A DNA stretch of 22,375 nucleotides from CAYVQU01 sp964453155 (lineage in GTDB: Bacteria; Chloroflexota; Anaerolineae; Anaerolineales; UBA11858), in contig CAYVQU010000082.1 in NCBI GenBank assembly GCA_964453155.1, positions 1-22,375 of the forward strand, given 5' to 3'. Position 1 is the stretch's first letter. Every line of letters starts with the position of its first letter. Below are positions 1 through 7,254 of the stretch, piece by piece. The notes under the pieces are model-generated. The model did no database searches. It worked only from the letters and a program-made list of their open reading frames with translations, and was not told the origin of the DNA. The position numbers were made by a program, and so were the translations under genes.

Positions 1-18
1 ACTTTTGCTGTTTTGAGG

Positions 19-37
19 AGGGTCTAGCACCCTTTTT
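19..37 (+). terminator. Weak terminator-like hairpin at the window edge
   Basis: AGGGT pairs with ACCCT across a 5-base loop and the right arm runs into five T. It could end a plus-strand gene lying before the window. The stem has only 5 bp, so this is weak. Confidence 0.25.
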
Positions 38-224
38 GCAGTAGAGTCACTTGTCATTAGGTAGAAACTCACTCCAAAATTTGCTGGGATTTGAATTTTC
101 TGAGATCAGCGATCTCGGTTGAACTGGCTAAAGGATAGCAAGCAGATGTTCAGAAGTTGTTTAGATAGTATGAAAGGGTTATGGATAATTTATGAATGTC
201 GAAAGAATCTTTCAAAAAAATAAA

Positions 225-295
225 TAGACGCGGTTAAACGCAGATGAATGCGGATTTCTAAGGTTATCCGCGTATTCCCCGCTCGTCCGCGTCTA
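225..295. repeat. Palindromic interspersed-type repeat (GACGCGG family)
   Basis: The outer arms TAGACGCGG (225-233) and CCGCGTCTA (287-295) are perfect inverted copies. An inner pair, GCGGAT (250-255) and ATCCGC (266-271), nests inside. The composition of repeated GCGGAT/ACGC words is typical of dispersed non-coding palindromic repeats. Only one copy is visible in this window, so the dispersed nature is an inference. Confidence 0.55.
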
Positions 296-320
296 ATAGG
301 TTTGTGAAATCAAAATCTTT

Positions 321-349
321 AAAAAAAAAATTTCCCCCTAGAAATGGGA
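321..349 (-). terminator. Probable uvrA terminator
   Basis: Read on the minus strand, TCCC and GGGA form a short stem with an 8-base loop, followed by a run of about ten T. It lies about 40 bp after the uvrA stop codon. The stem is short but the T-run is long. Confidence 0.45.
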
Positions 350-389
350 CTTCAAACCTGAAACTTGGCAACTGGTACAAAAAACACCC

Positions 390-3308
390 TCACACGCAAT
401 CTCGCTCGTGGGTGGTCTGGACGTATTTTTGCAAAAACTGTCCCGTATATGACCCTGGCGTGCCACAGATTTCTTCGGGGGTGCCCTGGGCGATGATCTC
501 GCCCCCCGCGTCCCCGCCTTCGGGGCCGAGGTCAACGATCCAGTCGGCGACTTTGATGATATCGAGGTTGTGTTCGATGATCAGGACGGTGTTGCCGCCA
601 TCGACCAGGCGTTGGAGGACCTCGATCAATTTATGGACATCGGCGGCATGCAAACCCACCGAGGGTTCGTCGAGGACGTACATCGTCCGGCCGGTGGAGC
701 GTTTTGAGAGTTCGCGGGCCAGCTTGACCCTTTGGGCTTCACCACCGGAGAGGGTTGGGGCGGGTTGACCAACCCGGATATACCCGAGGCCGACATCGTA
801 TAAAGTTTGCAAACGATTCATCATTGGGGGAAAAGCCTCGAAAACTTCGAGGGCGCGTTCGATGGTCATATCCAGGACATCGGCGATGTTAAATTCTTTG
901 AAGCGAACCTGGAGAGTCTCGCGGTTGAAGCGGGTGCCGTGGCAGACTTCGCAGGGGACATAGACATCGGGGAGGAATTGCATCTCGATCCGCAACTGAC
1001 CCTGGCCCTGACAGGCCTCACAGCGCCCACCGTGGACGTTGAAGCTGAAGCGGCCGGGTTTATACCCCCGGATTTTGCTTTCAGGTAGTTCGGCGAACAG
1101 CTTGCGCATGTAATCCCACATCTTGGTGTAGGTCGCCGGGTTGGAGCGGGGGGTGCGGCCGATGGGGGATTGGTCGATGTTGATGACTTTGTCGATTAAC
1201 TCCAGATTGTCGATATGATCATGATCGCCGGGATTGGCTTTGGCCCGGTGGAGGGCTTTTGCCAGGGACTGGTAGAGGATATCGACCATCAAAGTCGATT
1301 TACCCGATCCGGACACGCCGGTGATACATACTAATTTCCCCAAGGGGATTTTGACGTCGATATTTTTTAGGTTATGTTGACGCGCACCGATCACGGTTAA
1401 GGCTTCGCCGTTGCCATTGCGACGCTGAGCGGGGATGGGCACCTGCGCGCGCCCGGAAAGATAAGCGCCGGTCAGGGAGGCGGGATGGGCCAGGATGTCG
1501 GAAACGGTTCCCTCAGCAACGACTTCGCCGCCATGCTCTCCCGCTCCAGGACCCAGGTCGAGAATCCAGTCGGCAGTTTCGATGGTCTCGTTGTCATGTT
1601 CGACCACCAGAACGGTGTTGCCGATATCCCGCAGACCTTCGAGGGTCCGTAAAAGCCGGGCATTATCTCTGGGATGGAGACCAATGGAGGGTTCGTCGAG
1701 CACATAAAGGACGCCCATTAACCGCGATCCAATCTGGGTGGCGAGGCGAATCCGTTGGGCCTCCCCCCCTGAAAGCGTGACTGCGCTGCGGTCAAGAGTC
1801 AGATAATCTAACCCCACGTTGACGAGAAATCCCAGCCGTTCTTGTAATTCCCTTAAAATCCGCGAAGCAATAATTTTTTGCCGCTCGTTCAAAATAGCGT
1901 CGTTAGCCGTGAGTTTTTCAACCCACTCGCGTGTCAAACGGACTGGCCAACCAGTGACGGTGATGATGTTGGTGTCGGCCAGAGTGACGGCCAGAGCCTC
2001 ACGACGTAGACGGCGGCCATCACAAGTGGGGCAAACACTCATATTCATCAGGCTTTCGATGCGCTCACGCTGGTAATCGGAGTTGGTCTCGTTATATCGC
2101 CGCTCCAGGTTGCCGATGACGCCCTCAAAGACCCGCCGGAAGGTGTACTCGTTGCCGCGCGCGTTGGTGTAAGTCATCGGGATTTCTTGGCCGTTCGTGC
2201 CATGGAGGATGACTTCTAATTTTTCGGGAGGTAAATCTTTGATTGGGGTATCTAAATCGACTTCGTAATGCTTGGCCGCGGCCGCCAGGCTCTGCCAATA
2301 CCAACCGCCCTCATCGCGGGGGCCATCCCAAGAAGTCACTGCAATCGCCCCGCCGTTGAGCGACAAATCTTTGTTGGGGATCAGCATGTCAATGTCGATC
2401 TCCAGCTTGCCACCCAAACCCTGACAGTCTGGACAGGCCCCATGCGGGGTGTTGAATGAGAAAGTTCGGGGCTCGATTTCAGGGAAACTGAGATGGCAGG
2501 AAGGGCAAGAGAGATGTTCGGAGAAAAAGATGTCTCGGCCTTCATCCGCTGACGAAGCGGTTACATCGTGAGTAATAAGGTATCCTTCCCCGAATTTGAG
2601 CGCGGTTTCAACCGAATCGGTCAGACGGGTGCGGGCGTTTTGGGCTTCATCGGGGTCTTCGTAAGTGCGGATGACGAGGCGGTCGACGACGGCTTCAATA
2701 TGATGGATTTTGTAACGGTCCATCTCAACTTCGTCTTCGCTGAGGTTGTAGACGGTGCCGTCGACGCGGGCGCGGGTGAAACCGGACTTTTCGATTTCAT
2801 CGAGGACCCCTTGGTGGGTCCCTTTGCGACCGCGGACCATGGGGGCTAGCAGCAGCAGGCGGGATTTTTCAGGGAATTTCTCAATCGCTTCCACAATTTC
2901 TTGGGCCGATTGGCGAGTGACTTCCCGACCGCATTCAGGGCAATGGGGAATCCCGGCGCGGGCGAAGAGCAGCCGCAGGTAATCGTAAATCTCGGTGACG
3001 GTGCCGACGGTCGAGCGTGGGTTGTGCGAAGCCCCTTTTTGATCGATGGAAACGGCGGGGGAGAGGCCTTCGATGTAATCGACATCGGGTTTGTCCATCT
3101 GCCCGAGAAATTGCCGGGCATAAGCCGAAAGCGACTCTACGTAGCGGCGCTGGCCTTCGGCAAAAATGGTGTCAAAGGCCAGGGACGATTTCCCCGATCC
3201 CGAGAGGCCGGTGATCACGACCAGTTTGTCGCGCGGGATTTCGACGGTGATATCTTTCAGGTTGTGCACTCGGGCACCGACAACACGGATTACGGGAGAA
3301 GATGACAT
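390..3308 (-). CDS. uvrA: Excinuclease ABC subunit A (UvrA)
   Basis: UvrA is the damage-sensing ATPase of nucleotide excision repair. As a dimer it loads UvrB on lesions in the cytoplasm. The 972-residue product has the duplicated ABC layout. The first Walker A (GLSGSGKSS) is at about residues 34-42 and the second (GVSGSGKST) opens the C-terminal half. Two ABC signatures are present, LSGGEAQRIRLA and LSGGEAQRVKLA, and both Walker B regions read YVLDEPS. Zinc-binding CxxC pairs are visible at 123-126, around CPSC/CPDC mid-protein, and at CEAC/CEVC in the C-terminal half. Length is slightly above the usual 940-960, from a short C-terminal tail. The ATG start has no clear Shine-Dalgarno, but the conserved VVGARVHNLK begins at residue 9, so it is well placed. 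A promoter candidate with a palindrome lies about 110 bp upstream. Confidence 0.98.
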   Translation of the reverse strand: MSSSPVIRVVGARVHNLKDITVEIPRDKLVVITGLSGSGKSSLAFDTIFAEGQRRYVESLSAYARQFLGQMDKPDVDYIEGLSPAVSIDQKGASHNPRSTVGTVTEIYDYLRLLFARAGIPHCPECGREVTRQSAQEIVEAIEKFPEKSRLLLLAPMVRGRKGTHQGVLDEIEKSGFTRARVDGTVYNLSEDEVEMDRYKIHHIEAVVDRLVIRTYEDPDEAQNARTRLTDSVETALKFGEGYLITHDVTASSADEGRDIFFSEHLSCPSCHLSFPEIEPRTFSFNTPHGACPDCQGLGGKLEIDIDMLIPNKDLSLNGGAIAVTSWDGPRDEGGWYWQSLAAAAKHYEVDLDTPIKDLPPEKLEVILHGTNGQEIPMTYTNARGNEYTFRRVFEGVIGNLERRYNETNSDYQRERIESLMNMSVCPTCDGRRLRREALAVTLADTNIITVTGWPVRLTREWVEKLTANDAILNERQKIIASRILRELQERLGFLVNVGLDYLTLDRSAVTLSGGEAQRIRLATQIGSRLMGVLYVLDEPSIGLHPRDNARLLRTLEGLRDIGNTVLVVEHDNETIETADWILDLGPGAGEHGGEVVAEGTVSDILAHPASLTGAYLSGRAQVPIPAQRRNGNGEALTVIGARQHNLKNIDVKIPLGKLVCITGVSGSGKSTLMVDILYQSLAKALHRAKANPGDHDHIDNLELIDKVINIDQSPIGRTPRSNPATYTKMWDYMRKLFAELPESKIRGYKPGRFSFNVHGGRCEACQGQGQLRIEMQFLPDVYVPCEVCHGTRFNRETLQVRFKEFNIADVLDMTIERALEVFEAFPPMMNRLQTLYDVGLGYIRVGQPAPTLSGGEAQRVKLARELSKRSTGRTMYVLDEPSVGLHAADVHKLIEVLQRLVDGGNTVLIIEHNLDIIKVADWIVDLGPEGGDAGGEIIAQGTPEEICGTPGSYTGQFLQKYVQTTHERDCV

Positions 3309-3686
3309 ATTAATTGTGAATGGTGAATTAGGAATGATTAATGATTAATGGCAGCAGAAAAATGGAGAACTCAAGGCAAGAACGGAAAACTGAATGAGTA
3401 TTTACCGACCTGTTATTATAGCACATTCGTACTAAGAATTTGATTTTTGAGGCGATCTAGAAGTAATTTTTAAGGTTGTTTGGCAGCCAAAGCCGACTCG
3501 TGATTATATCGCGCGAGATTGGATTGGGAGATTAAGAATTGAGAATAAAACTAATCCGCTGGTCTGGGGTGCAATGACTATCTTCTGATTTTTTTGTGAA
3601 ACGCTTAATTGGGAATTCGGGAATGTAGGAGATTTTTCTTGGTTTCCTGGATTCCATATGAAATTTTTTTGGGAAATTCGGTCCCG
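3309..3686. other. Intergenic stretch between the polytopic membrane gene and uvrA
   Basis: Apart from the uvrA promoter candidate at 3415-3434, I see no gene, repeat or strong hairpin. The sequence is AT-rich with short TTAATGATTAATG-like words near 3340. Confidence 0.5.
3415..3434 (-). promoter_or_regulatory. Candidate uvrA promoter -10 with overlapping palindrome
   Basis: On the minus strand a perfect TATAAT (plus-strand 3415-3420) lies about 107 bp before the uvrA ATG. It overlaps a 16-bp imperfect palindrome of the form TAGYAC-N4-GTRCTA (3419-3434). No good -35 is seen. The placement suits a repressor site, and uvrA is commonly LexA-controlled. Assigning this to LexA is inference only. 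Confidence 0.4.
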
Positions 3687-4550
3687 TTAATGATCAGCTC
3701 CCCCGGTCAATTTCACATATGTGGTTTGTTTATCCCCCCACATCCCCATAATTAAATGATAGAGTGCGTACAATTCTAGTGCGAACGGTAAATAGCCCCC
3801 ATAACCCAAGAGCGGCATCTCGAAGATGTGCCAGAAATCCACGAAGGGGACGGTGTAAATCCACTTGGGATAGGACCAAAAATTCCAGAACTCCCAAAAG
3901 AAGCCGGTTAGTAGGACCCCGGCCCACAAAGTCAAAACCGGACGCCAATTACCGTGCTGTGTCCATTCAGCCAGGTTGCGATTGCCCAGCCAGATGTTAA
4001 GGGGCTCCAAAATGCAGTACACTGAAATCCACAGGAAGGGAAAGAAAAAACGCGGCCAGGTTAATAGCAAACCCAACATGATCCAACCAGCAATGAAAAA
4101 TCCGAGGGGTGCTTTCCCGGCTGGCCGAATGATCGGGCCCCGGCGCGGCTTTTGGAAAAATCTGAAACTCGCCATCAATTCTGCAGTGCCAAACACCGCC
4201 GGGATAACGGTTGAGAAAGCGACCGTGGCCATCAGGCCGTATTCAAAATCCCCAAAAAGTTCTTTGCCATCGTAAAACCAGTTCTGAACGCGCCAATTGA
4301 GCACTTCGAACAGCCACCAGGCGGGTGCCGAGATGAGAAATAACCCAACATATTTGCGCCAACTGCGGGTGAATAACGAGGTTCCGGTCCGTAGGAATAC
4401 CAGTCCATCAATGGACAAGCAATATCCCAGCCATAGGGGGAAGAAGGCCCATTGAGAACGCGGTCCGGGCAAGAACCAGTTGAGGGGCCAGAAGATGGCG
4501 ATCAGGCCGAGGCCAAGCCAACCTTGGATAGGGCTATATTTGAGCTGCAT
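3687..4550 (-). CDS. Polytopic membrane protein of unknown function
   Basis: The product is about 287 residues and very rich in Trp, Phe and Leu, with about six to eight hydrophobic segments. The first is GWLGLGLIAIFWPLNWFL near the N-terminus. The last lies in a conserved-looking stretch containing FEMPLLGYGGYLPFALE. I do not recognise an enzymatic motif and give no function. I chose the internal ATG at 4550; a GTG three codons upstream (4559) is possible. It lies 49 bp after the aldo/keto reductase stop codon, with a strong palindrome in between. Co-transcription with that gene is possible but not shown. Confidence 0.8.
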   Translation of the reverse strand: MQLKYSPIQGWLGLGLIAIFWPLNWFLPGPRSQWAFFPLWLGYCLSIDGLVFLRTGTSLFTRSWRKYVGLFLISAPAWWLFEVLNWRVQNWFYDGKELFGDFEYGLMATVAFSTVIPAVFGTAELMASFRFFQKPRRGPIIRPAGKAPLGFFIAGWIMLGLLLTWPRFFFPFLWISVYCILEPLNIWLGNRNLAEWTQHGNWRPVLTLWAGVLLTGFFWEFWNFWSYPKWIYTVPFVDFWHIFEMPLLGYGGYLPFALELYALYHLIMGMWGDKQTTYVKLTGGADH

Positions 4551-4563
4551 GTAAAACACTGCC

Positions 4564-4594
4564 GGTGACTGTCACTTATGAAGTGACAGTCACC
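4564..4594. repeat. Perfect 31-bp palindrome made of two GTGACWGTCAC boxes
   Basis: Two 14-base arms pair perfectly around a 3-base centre. Each arm also contains its own 11-bp palindrome: GTGACTGTCAC (4565-4575) and GTGACAGTCAC (4583-4593), 18 bp centre to centre. It sits in the 48-bp gap between the aldo/keto reductase and membrane-protein genes. On the plus strand it is followed by a T-rich tract. It could be a transcript hairpin, an attenuator or a double operator. The sequence alone does not decide. Confidence 0.6.
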
Positions 4595-4607
4595 TATTTT
4601 ATATTTA

Positions 4608-5618
4608 CTACCAGCGATATTCATGCGGGCCGAAATCGGCTTCGTAAAAGGGCGAAAACATGCTGCCTGGAGGGATCACAGCGTCGATTTGGGTCAGTTC
4701 TTCATCTGTGAAGGTAATTTCGGCGGCACCCAGGTTGTCTTCGAGTTGTTCCATGGTCCTGGGGCCAATGATGGGGCTGGTGACTCCGGGGCGTTGAGCC
4801 ACCCAGGCCAGAGCCAATTGAGCCAGTGTGCAGCCTTTGGATTCGGCCATGGGGGTCAGCAAATCAACCGCATCGTAAACACCTTCCGTCATCCGCCGTT
4901 GGAGCCAGGGTTTATCAGCTACGTTGGCGAAACGGGTACCATCAGGCGCGGCCTCACCGCGGCGGTATTTACCGGTCAGCAGACCCCCGGCAATCGGACT
5001 CCAGGGAATGATCCCGTAGCCGTAGGTCTGGGCCATCGGGAGTAATTCGCGTTCGATGCGGCGATCCAGCAGGTTGTAGGGGGGCTGCTCACAGACAAAC
5101 CGGTTCAGGCCCAATTCTTTCGAAGCCCATAATGACTCCACCGACTGCCAGGCGGCGAAGGTACTGGTGCCGATATAGCGGACTTTGCCAGCCCGGATCA
5201 AATCATCCAAGGCACGGAGGGTTTCGTCGATGGGGATCGCGGCTTGGGGGCGATGGATTTGGTAGAGATCGATGTAATCGGTTTGCAGCCGTTTTAGGCT
5301 GGCCTCACACTGCTCAATGATATGACGGCGGGTATTGCCCCAGGCGTTGGGATCATCATCGGCCATCCGGCCATGAACTTTGGTCGCCAGGACGATGCTG
5401 TCCCGCTGGCCGTTGCGCTGGAGGGCTTCGCCAGTGACTTCTTCGCTGCGGCCGCGGCTGTAAACGTTGGCTGTATCGAGAAAATTGAGCCCGGCCTCCA
5501 GCGCCCGGTCGATGATGGCATACGAATCATCGGGCGAGGTGGCAGCCCCAAACGTCATGCAGCCCAGGCAGAATTTACTGACCTGAATGCCGGTCCGACC
5601 TAATGAACGATATTCCAT
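4608..5618 (-). CDS. Aldo/keto reductase
   Basis: This is a 336-residue NAD(P)H-dependent oxidoreductase of the AKR superfamily (TIM barrel), resembling the YajO/Tas-like bacterial group. The catalytic tetrad is complete: Asp48 and Tyr53 in FLDTANVYSRG, Lys80 in LATK, and His122 in YQIHRPQ. Near the C-terminus, SPIIGPRTMEQLEDNLGA is the usual cofactor-binding region. The start is the ATG at 5618, because AGGAGG lies 6 bases upstream and the family N-terminus (MEYRSLGRTG) begins exactly there. An upstream extension to 5705 is not credible. The gene follows the epimerase by 10 bp, so both are probably one transcript. The substrate is unknown; the neighbour does not prove a role in propionate metabolism. 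Confidence 0.93.
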   Translation of the reverse strand: MEYRSLGRTGIQVSKFCLGCMTFGAATSPDDSYAIIDRALEAGLNFLDTANVYSRGRSEEVTGEALQRNGQRDSIVLATKVHGRMADDDPNAWGNTRRHIIEQCEASLKRLQTDYIDLYQIHRPQAAIPIDETLRALDDLIRAGKVRYIGTSTFAAWQSVESLWASKELGLNRFVCEQPPYNLLDRRIERELLPMAQTYGYGIIPWSPIAGGLLTGKYRRGEAAPDGTRFANVADKPWLQRRMTEGVYDAVDLLTPMAESKGCTLAQLALAWVAQRPGVTSPIIGPRTMEQLEDNLGAAEITFTDEELTQIDAVIPPGSMFSPFYEADFGPHEYRW

Positions 5619-5628
5619 GATTTGCCTC

Positions 5629-6036
5629 CTATGGTAATTGGTATAACTCCACCAAAACGCCGTTGGCCGCTTTGGGATGGATAAAGGCATACTTGCGCCC
5701 GTCATCTCCGACGACGGGTTCCAGGTGGATGAGTTGGACTTGTTTTTCCTTCAATTCAGCGATGGCAGACTCGATATCGTCGACTTCTAGGCAGAGATGG
5801 TGCATCCCTGGGCCGCGTTTGTCCAGATATTTGGCGACACCGGAATCGTCCGAGGTTGGCTGGACGAGTTCGATTTCGCTATCGCCCACCGGTAGAAAAG
5901 CCACCGCAGACTTTTCGGCGGGGACGTCCTTGATTTTTTCGAGTTCCAACCCTAAAGCGTCTTGCCAAAAATCCAGGGCGGAGTCGATATCGGCAACGAC
6001 TAAAGCAACATGATTAATCTTTTTGATTTTGGGCAT
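5629..6036 (-). CDS. mce: Methylmalonyl-CoA epimerase
   Basis: This 135-residue glyoxalase/VOC-fold protein interconverts (S)- and (R)-methylmalonyl-CoA, feeding the B12-dependent mutase. The VOC pattern is clear: INHVALVVADIDSALDFW at the N-terminus, MHHLCLEVDDIESA in the second half and a final VLVELYQ. Likely metal ligands are His9, His80 and Glu130; the fourth lies in the EIEL segment (residues 54-57). The length matches the family. I chose the ATG at 6036, which gives the canonical MPKIKKINHVA start and has GGAG about 8 bases upstream. It overlaps the end of the upstream YcxB-like gene by 23 bp, suggesting translational coupling. The mutase large subunit lies 1.2 kb upstream on the same strand, which supports the epimerase call over other VOC proteins. 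Confidence 0.92.
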   Translation of the reverse strand: MPKIKKINHVALVVADIDSALDFWQDALGLELEKIKDVPAEKSAVAFLPVGDSEIELVQPTSDDSGVAKYLDKRGPGMHHLCLEVDDIESAIAELKEKQVQLIHLEPVVGDDGRKYAFIHPKAANGVLVELYQLP

Positions 6037-6532
6037 ATTTTCGCTCCAAGAATTTAATGAATTTCCGCCAATTGGCCGATTTCCGGAAAAAACGCGGCAG
6101 GAAAACCAGCAGCAGCCCATCATTGCGGACCAGGGTGACAAATTCTGGGGTCATCCGAAACCGAGTAATCCGGCTCCACGGAATTTCATTGCGCCCTTCT
6201 GGCAGCATATAGACAATGCCCTGAGTTGTAATCTGGCCCTGCAATTCGCGCCGAGTACCGGGATTCGCCCACATTTTCCGGGCTGCAAAGTAGGGATTCA
6301 GATAAATCCAGGTCACCGCACCCCCCAACACCAGCGCGGCTAACAGCCAAATCATATTACTGGCCCAATCACCGGTCTGGATCACGCGTGAGATCAGAAT
6401 CACAGTTGCTGCCACGGCAAAGCCAGCTGCAACCAAAATAATCCGGCGTTGATTTTTATCCTTCCGATTAGCCAGTTGGACAGCTTTGAAAAATGTCTCT
6501 CGGTCATATTGACCGCGGAAGTGAATTTCCAT
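6014..6532 (-). CDS. YcxB-like membrane protein
   Basis: The product is 172 residues. Two hydrophobic segments, at about residues 30-47 and 59-77, are followed by a soluble domain containing GIVYMLPEGRNEIPWSRITRF, then LLLVFLPRFFRKSANWRKFIKFLERK. This matches the layout of YcxB-like C-terminal domain proteins, where two TM helices precede a PH-like domain with a W-x-x-I/F signature and a closing basic helix. No function is established for the family. The 3' end overlaps the epimerase start by 23 bp, so the two are likely co-translated. The gene starts just right of a repeat-filled gap that separates it from the mutase. Confidence 0.82.
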   Translation of the reverse strand: MEIHFRGQYDRETFFKAVQLANRKDKNQRRIILVAAGFAVAATVILISRVIQTGDWASNMIWLLAALVLGGAVTWIYLNPYFAARKMWANPGTRRELQGQITTQGIVYMLPEGRNEIPWSRITRFRMTPEFVTLVRNDGLLLVFLPRFFRKSANWRKFIKFLERKYAQNQKD

Positions 6533-6581
6533 AATATATCTCTATTTTGCTCGTATTGTTAAATTGTGATTATCGGCAACC

Positions 6582-6826
6582 CGAATTTGGCGAATGCTCC
6601 GAATAGCTCGAATGCCAAACGAAGTTATATTGTGGTGGTCAATAGAACCTTGAACATTAACGTCATTGCGAACGAAGCGGAGCGTAGTACGGCAATCTGA
6701 AGCTTGGTACGACAGAGACTGCTTCGGCGGAAAAACTGCCTCGCAGTGACGTTAACGTTGGATGTGTTCAACCTTCTGTTGACGATTACACAAACGAAGT
6801 TATATTCGCGATATTCGTTCAATTCG
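6582..6826. repeat. Interrupted palindromic array of 9-bp CGAAT/ATTCG units
   Basis: CGAAT occurs at 6582, 6591, 6600 and 6609, exactly every 9 bp. Its complement ATTCG occurs at 6804, 6813 and 6822, again every 9 bp. The two blocks are inverted relative to each other and would form one compact palindrome if the sequence between the 16-bp direct repeats (6616-6631 and 6791-6806) were removed once. Confidence 0.65.
6632..6790. mobile_element. MITE-like palindromic element nested in the CGAAT array
   Basis: The 159-bp segment lies between two identical 16-bp copies of CAAACGAAGTTATATT (6616-6631 and 6791-6806), as a target duplication would. Its ends are imperfect inverted repeats sharing GTCAAYAGAA and TTGAACA. 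Inside, a second inverted pair (6653-6670 and 6742-6759, 16 of 18 matching) bounds a sequence with the words CGTCATTGCG, GAAGCGGAG and GCAGTGACG, typical of widespread bacterial dispersed repeats. It has no coding capacity. Mobilisation would depend on an enzyme in trans; this is inference. Confidence 0.6.
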
Positions 6827-6841
6827 TATTCTTTGTTGATA

Positions 6842-6955
6842 ACTCATGTTACGCAACAAGCATTCCTTCGACAAGCTCAGGACACCGCTTCGATACGCTA
6901 GCGCTACTCAGGATGAATTTTCTAGTTCATTTTGAATATCGTGCGTAACATGAGT
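6842..6955. mobile_element. MITE-like element with perfect 14-bp inverted ends
   Basis: ACTCATGTTACGCA (6842-6855) and TGCGTAACATGAGT (6942-6955) are perfect inverted copies bounding 114 bp with no gene. Inside are the words CTTCGACAAGCTCAGGAC and CGATACGCTAGCGCTACTCAGG, which look like common dispersed repeats. No target duplication is obvious. Confidence 0.6.
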
Positions 6956-6978
6956 GACAATTTTTAATCACTCTTTTA

Positions 6979-7251
6979 CTACATAAGGTTGAATTTGACA
7001 AAAATCCATTTGCGCAGGTAACCAGCGAGAATGATGAGTGCGAAAGCGGCCACGAACGTATACCAGTGCCACTGATAGCTCATGCCGCCCATTGGGATCA
7101 GTCCGATGATCAAGAAACCAATCCCCGTGATCCACTCCAAGCGATAGACTGGATCGGGGATCACCGGTGCAGACATCACTGGGATGACTGGCAAAAGCCC
7201 TAAAACAAAGAATAGAATGGTATTGATCAGTGTTTTTTTGAGGACTTTCAT
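6979..7251 (-). CDS. Small membrane protein of unknown function
   Basis: The 90-residue product has about three hydrophobic segments (roughly residues 9-27, 42-56 and 64-80) and ends in a basic tail (LRKWIFVKF). I do not recognise the family. The ATG is 3 bp after the mutase stop codon, so it is almost certainly translated from the mutase mRNA. Conserved adjacency with the mutase would be the best clue to function. The repeat gap begins just after its stop codon, so it is the last gene of this transcription block. Confidence 0.75.
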   Translation of the reverse strand: MKVLKKTLINTILFFVLGLLPVIPVMSAPVIPDPVYRLEWITGIGFLIIGLIPMGGMSYQWHWYTFVAAFALIILAGYLRKWIFVKFNLM

Positions 7252-7254
7252 TTG

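Larger units (their letters stand above)
1..389. other. Gene-free stretch downstream of uvrA
   Basis: I see no credible gene here. It holds a weak hairpin near position 19, a palindromic repeat at 225-295 and a T-run terminator candidate for uvrA at 321-349. The plus-strand reading frame from 304 onward is an antisense shadow of uvrA. Confidence 0.6.
6533..6978. other. 446-bp repeat-filled gap splitting the mutase-epimerase gene run
   Basis: No gene is credible here. The gap contains a 9-bp-periodic CGAAT/ATTCG palindrome array (6582-6826) with a second palindromic element inserted in it (6632-6790, flanked by a 16-bp direct repeat). A separate MITE-like element with perfect 14-bp inverted ends follows at 6842-6955. 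These are listed individually. Confidence 0.75.

Noticed and set aside
304..3348. Several plus-strand and other-frame reading frames of 60 to 154 codons across uvrA
   Set aside because: They are antisense or shifted shadows of the uvrA frame, whose ABC and zinc motifs run without interruption.
6582..6826. CRISPR array suggested by regular short repeats
   Set aside because: The units are 9 bp with no spacers of CRISPR size, and the two blocks are inverted. No cas gene is present.
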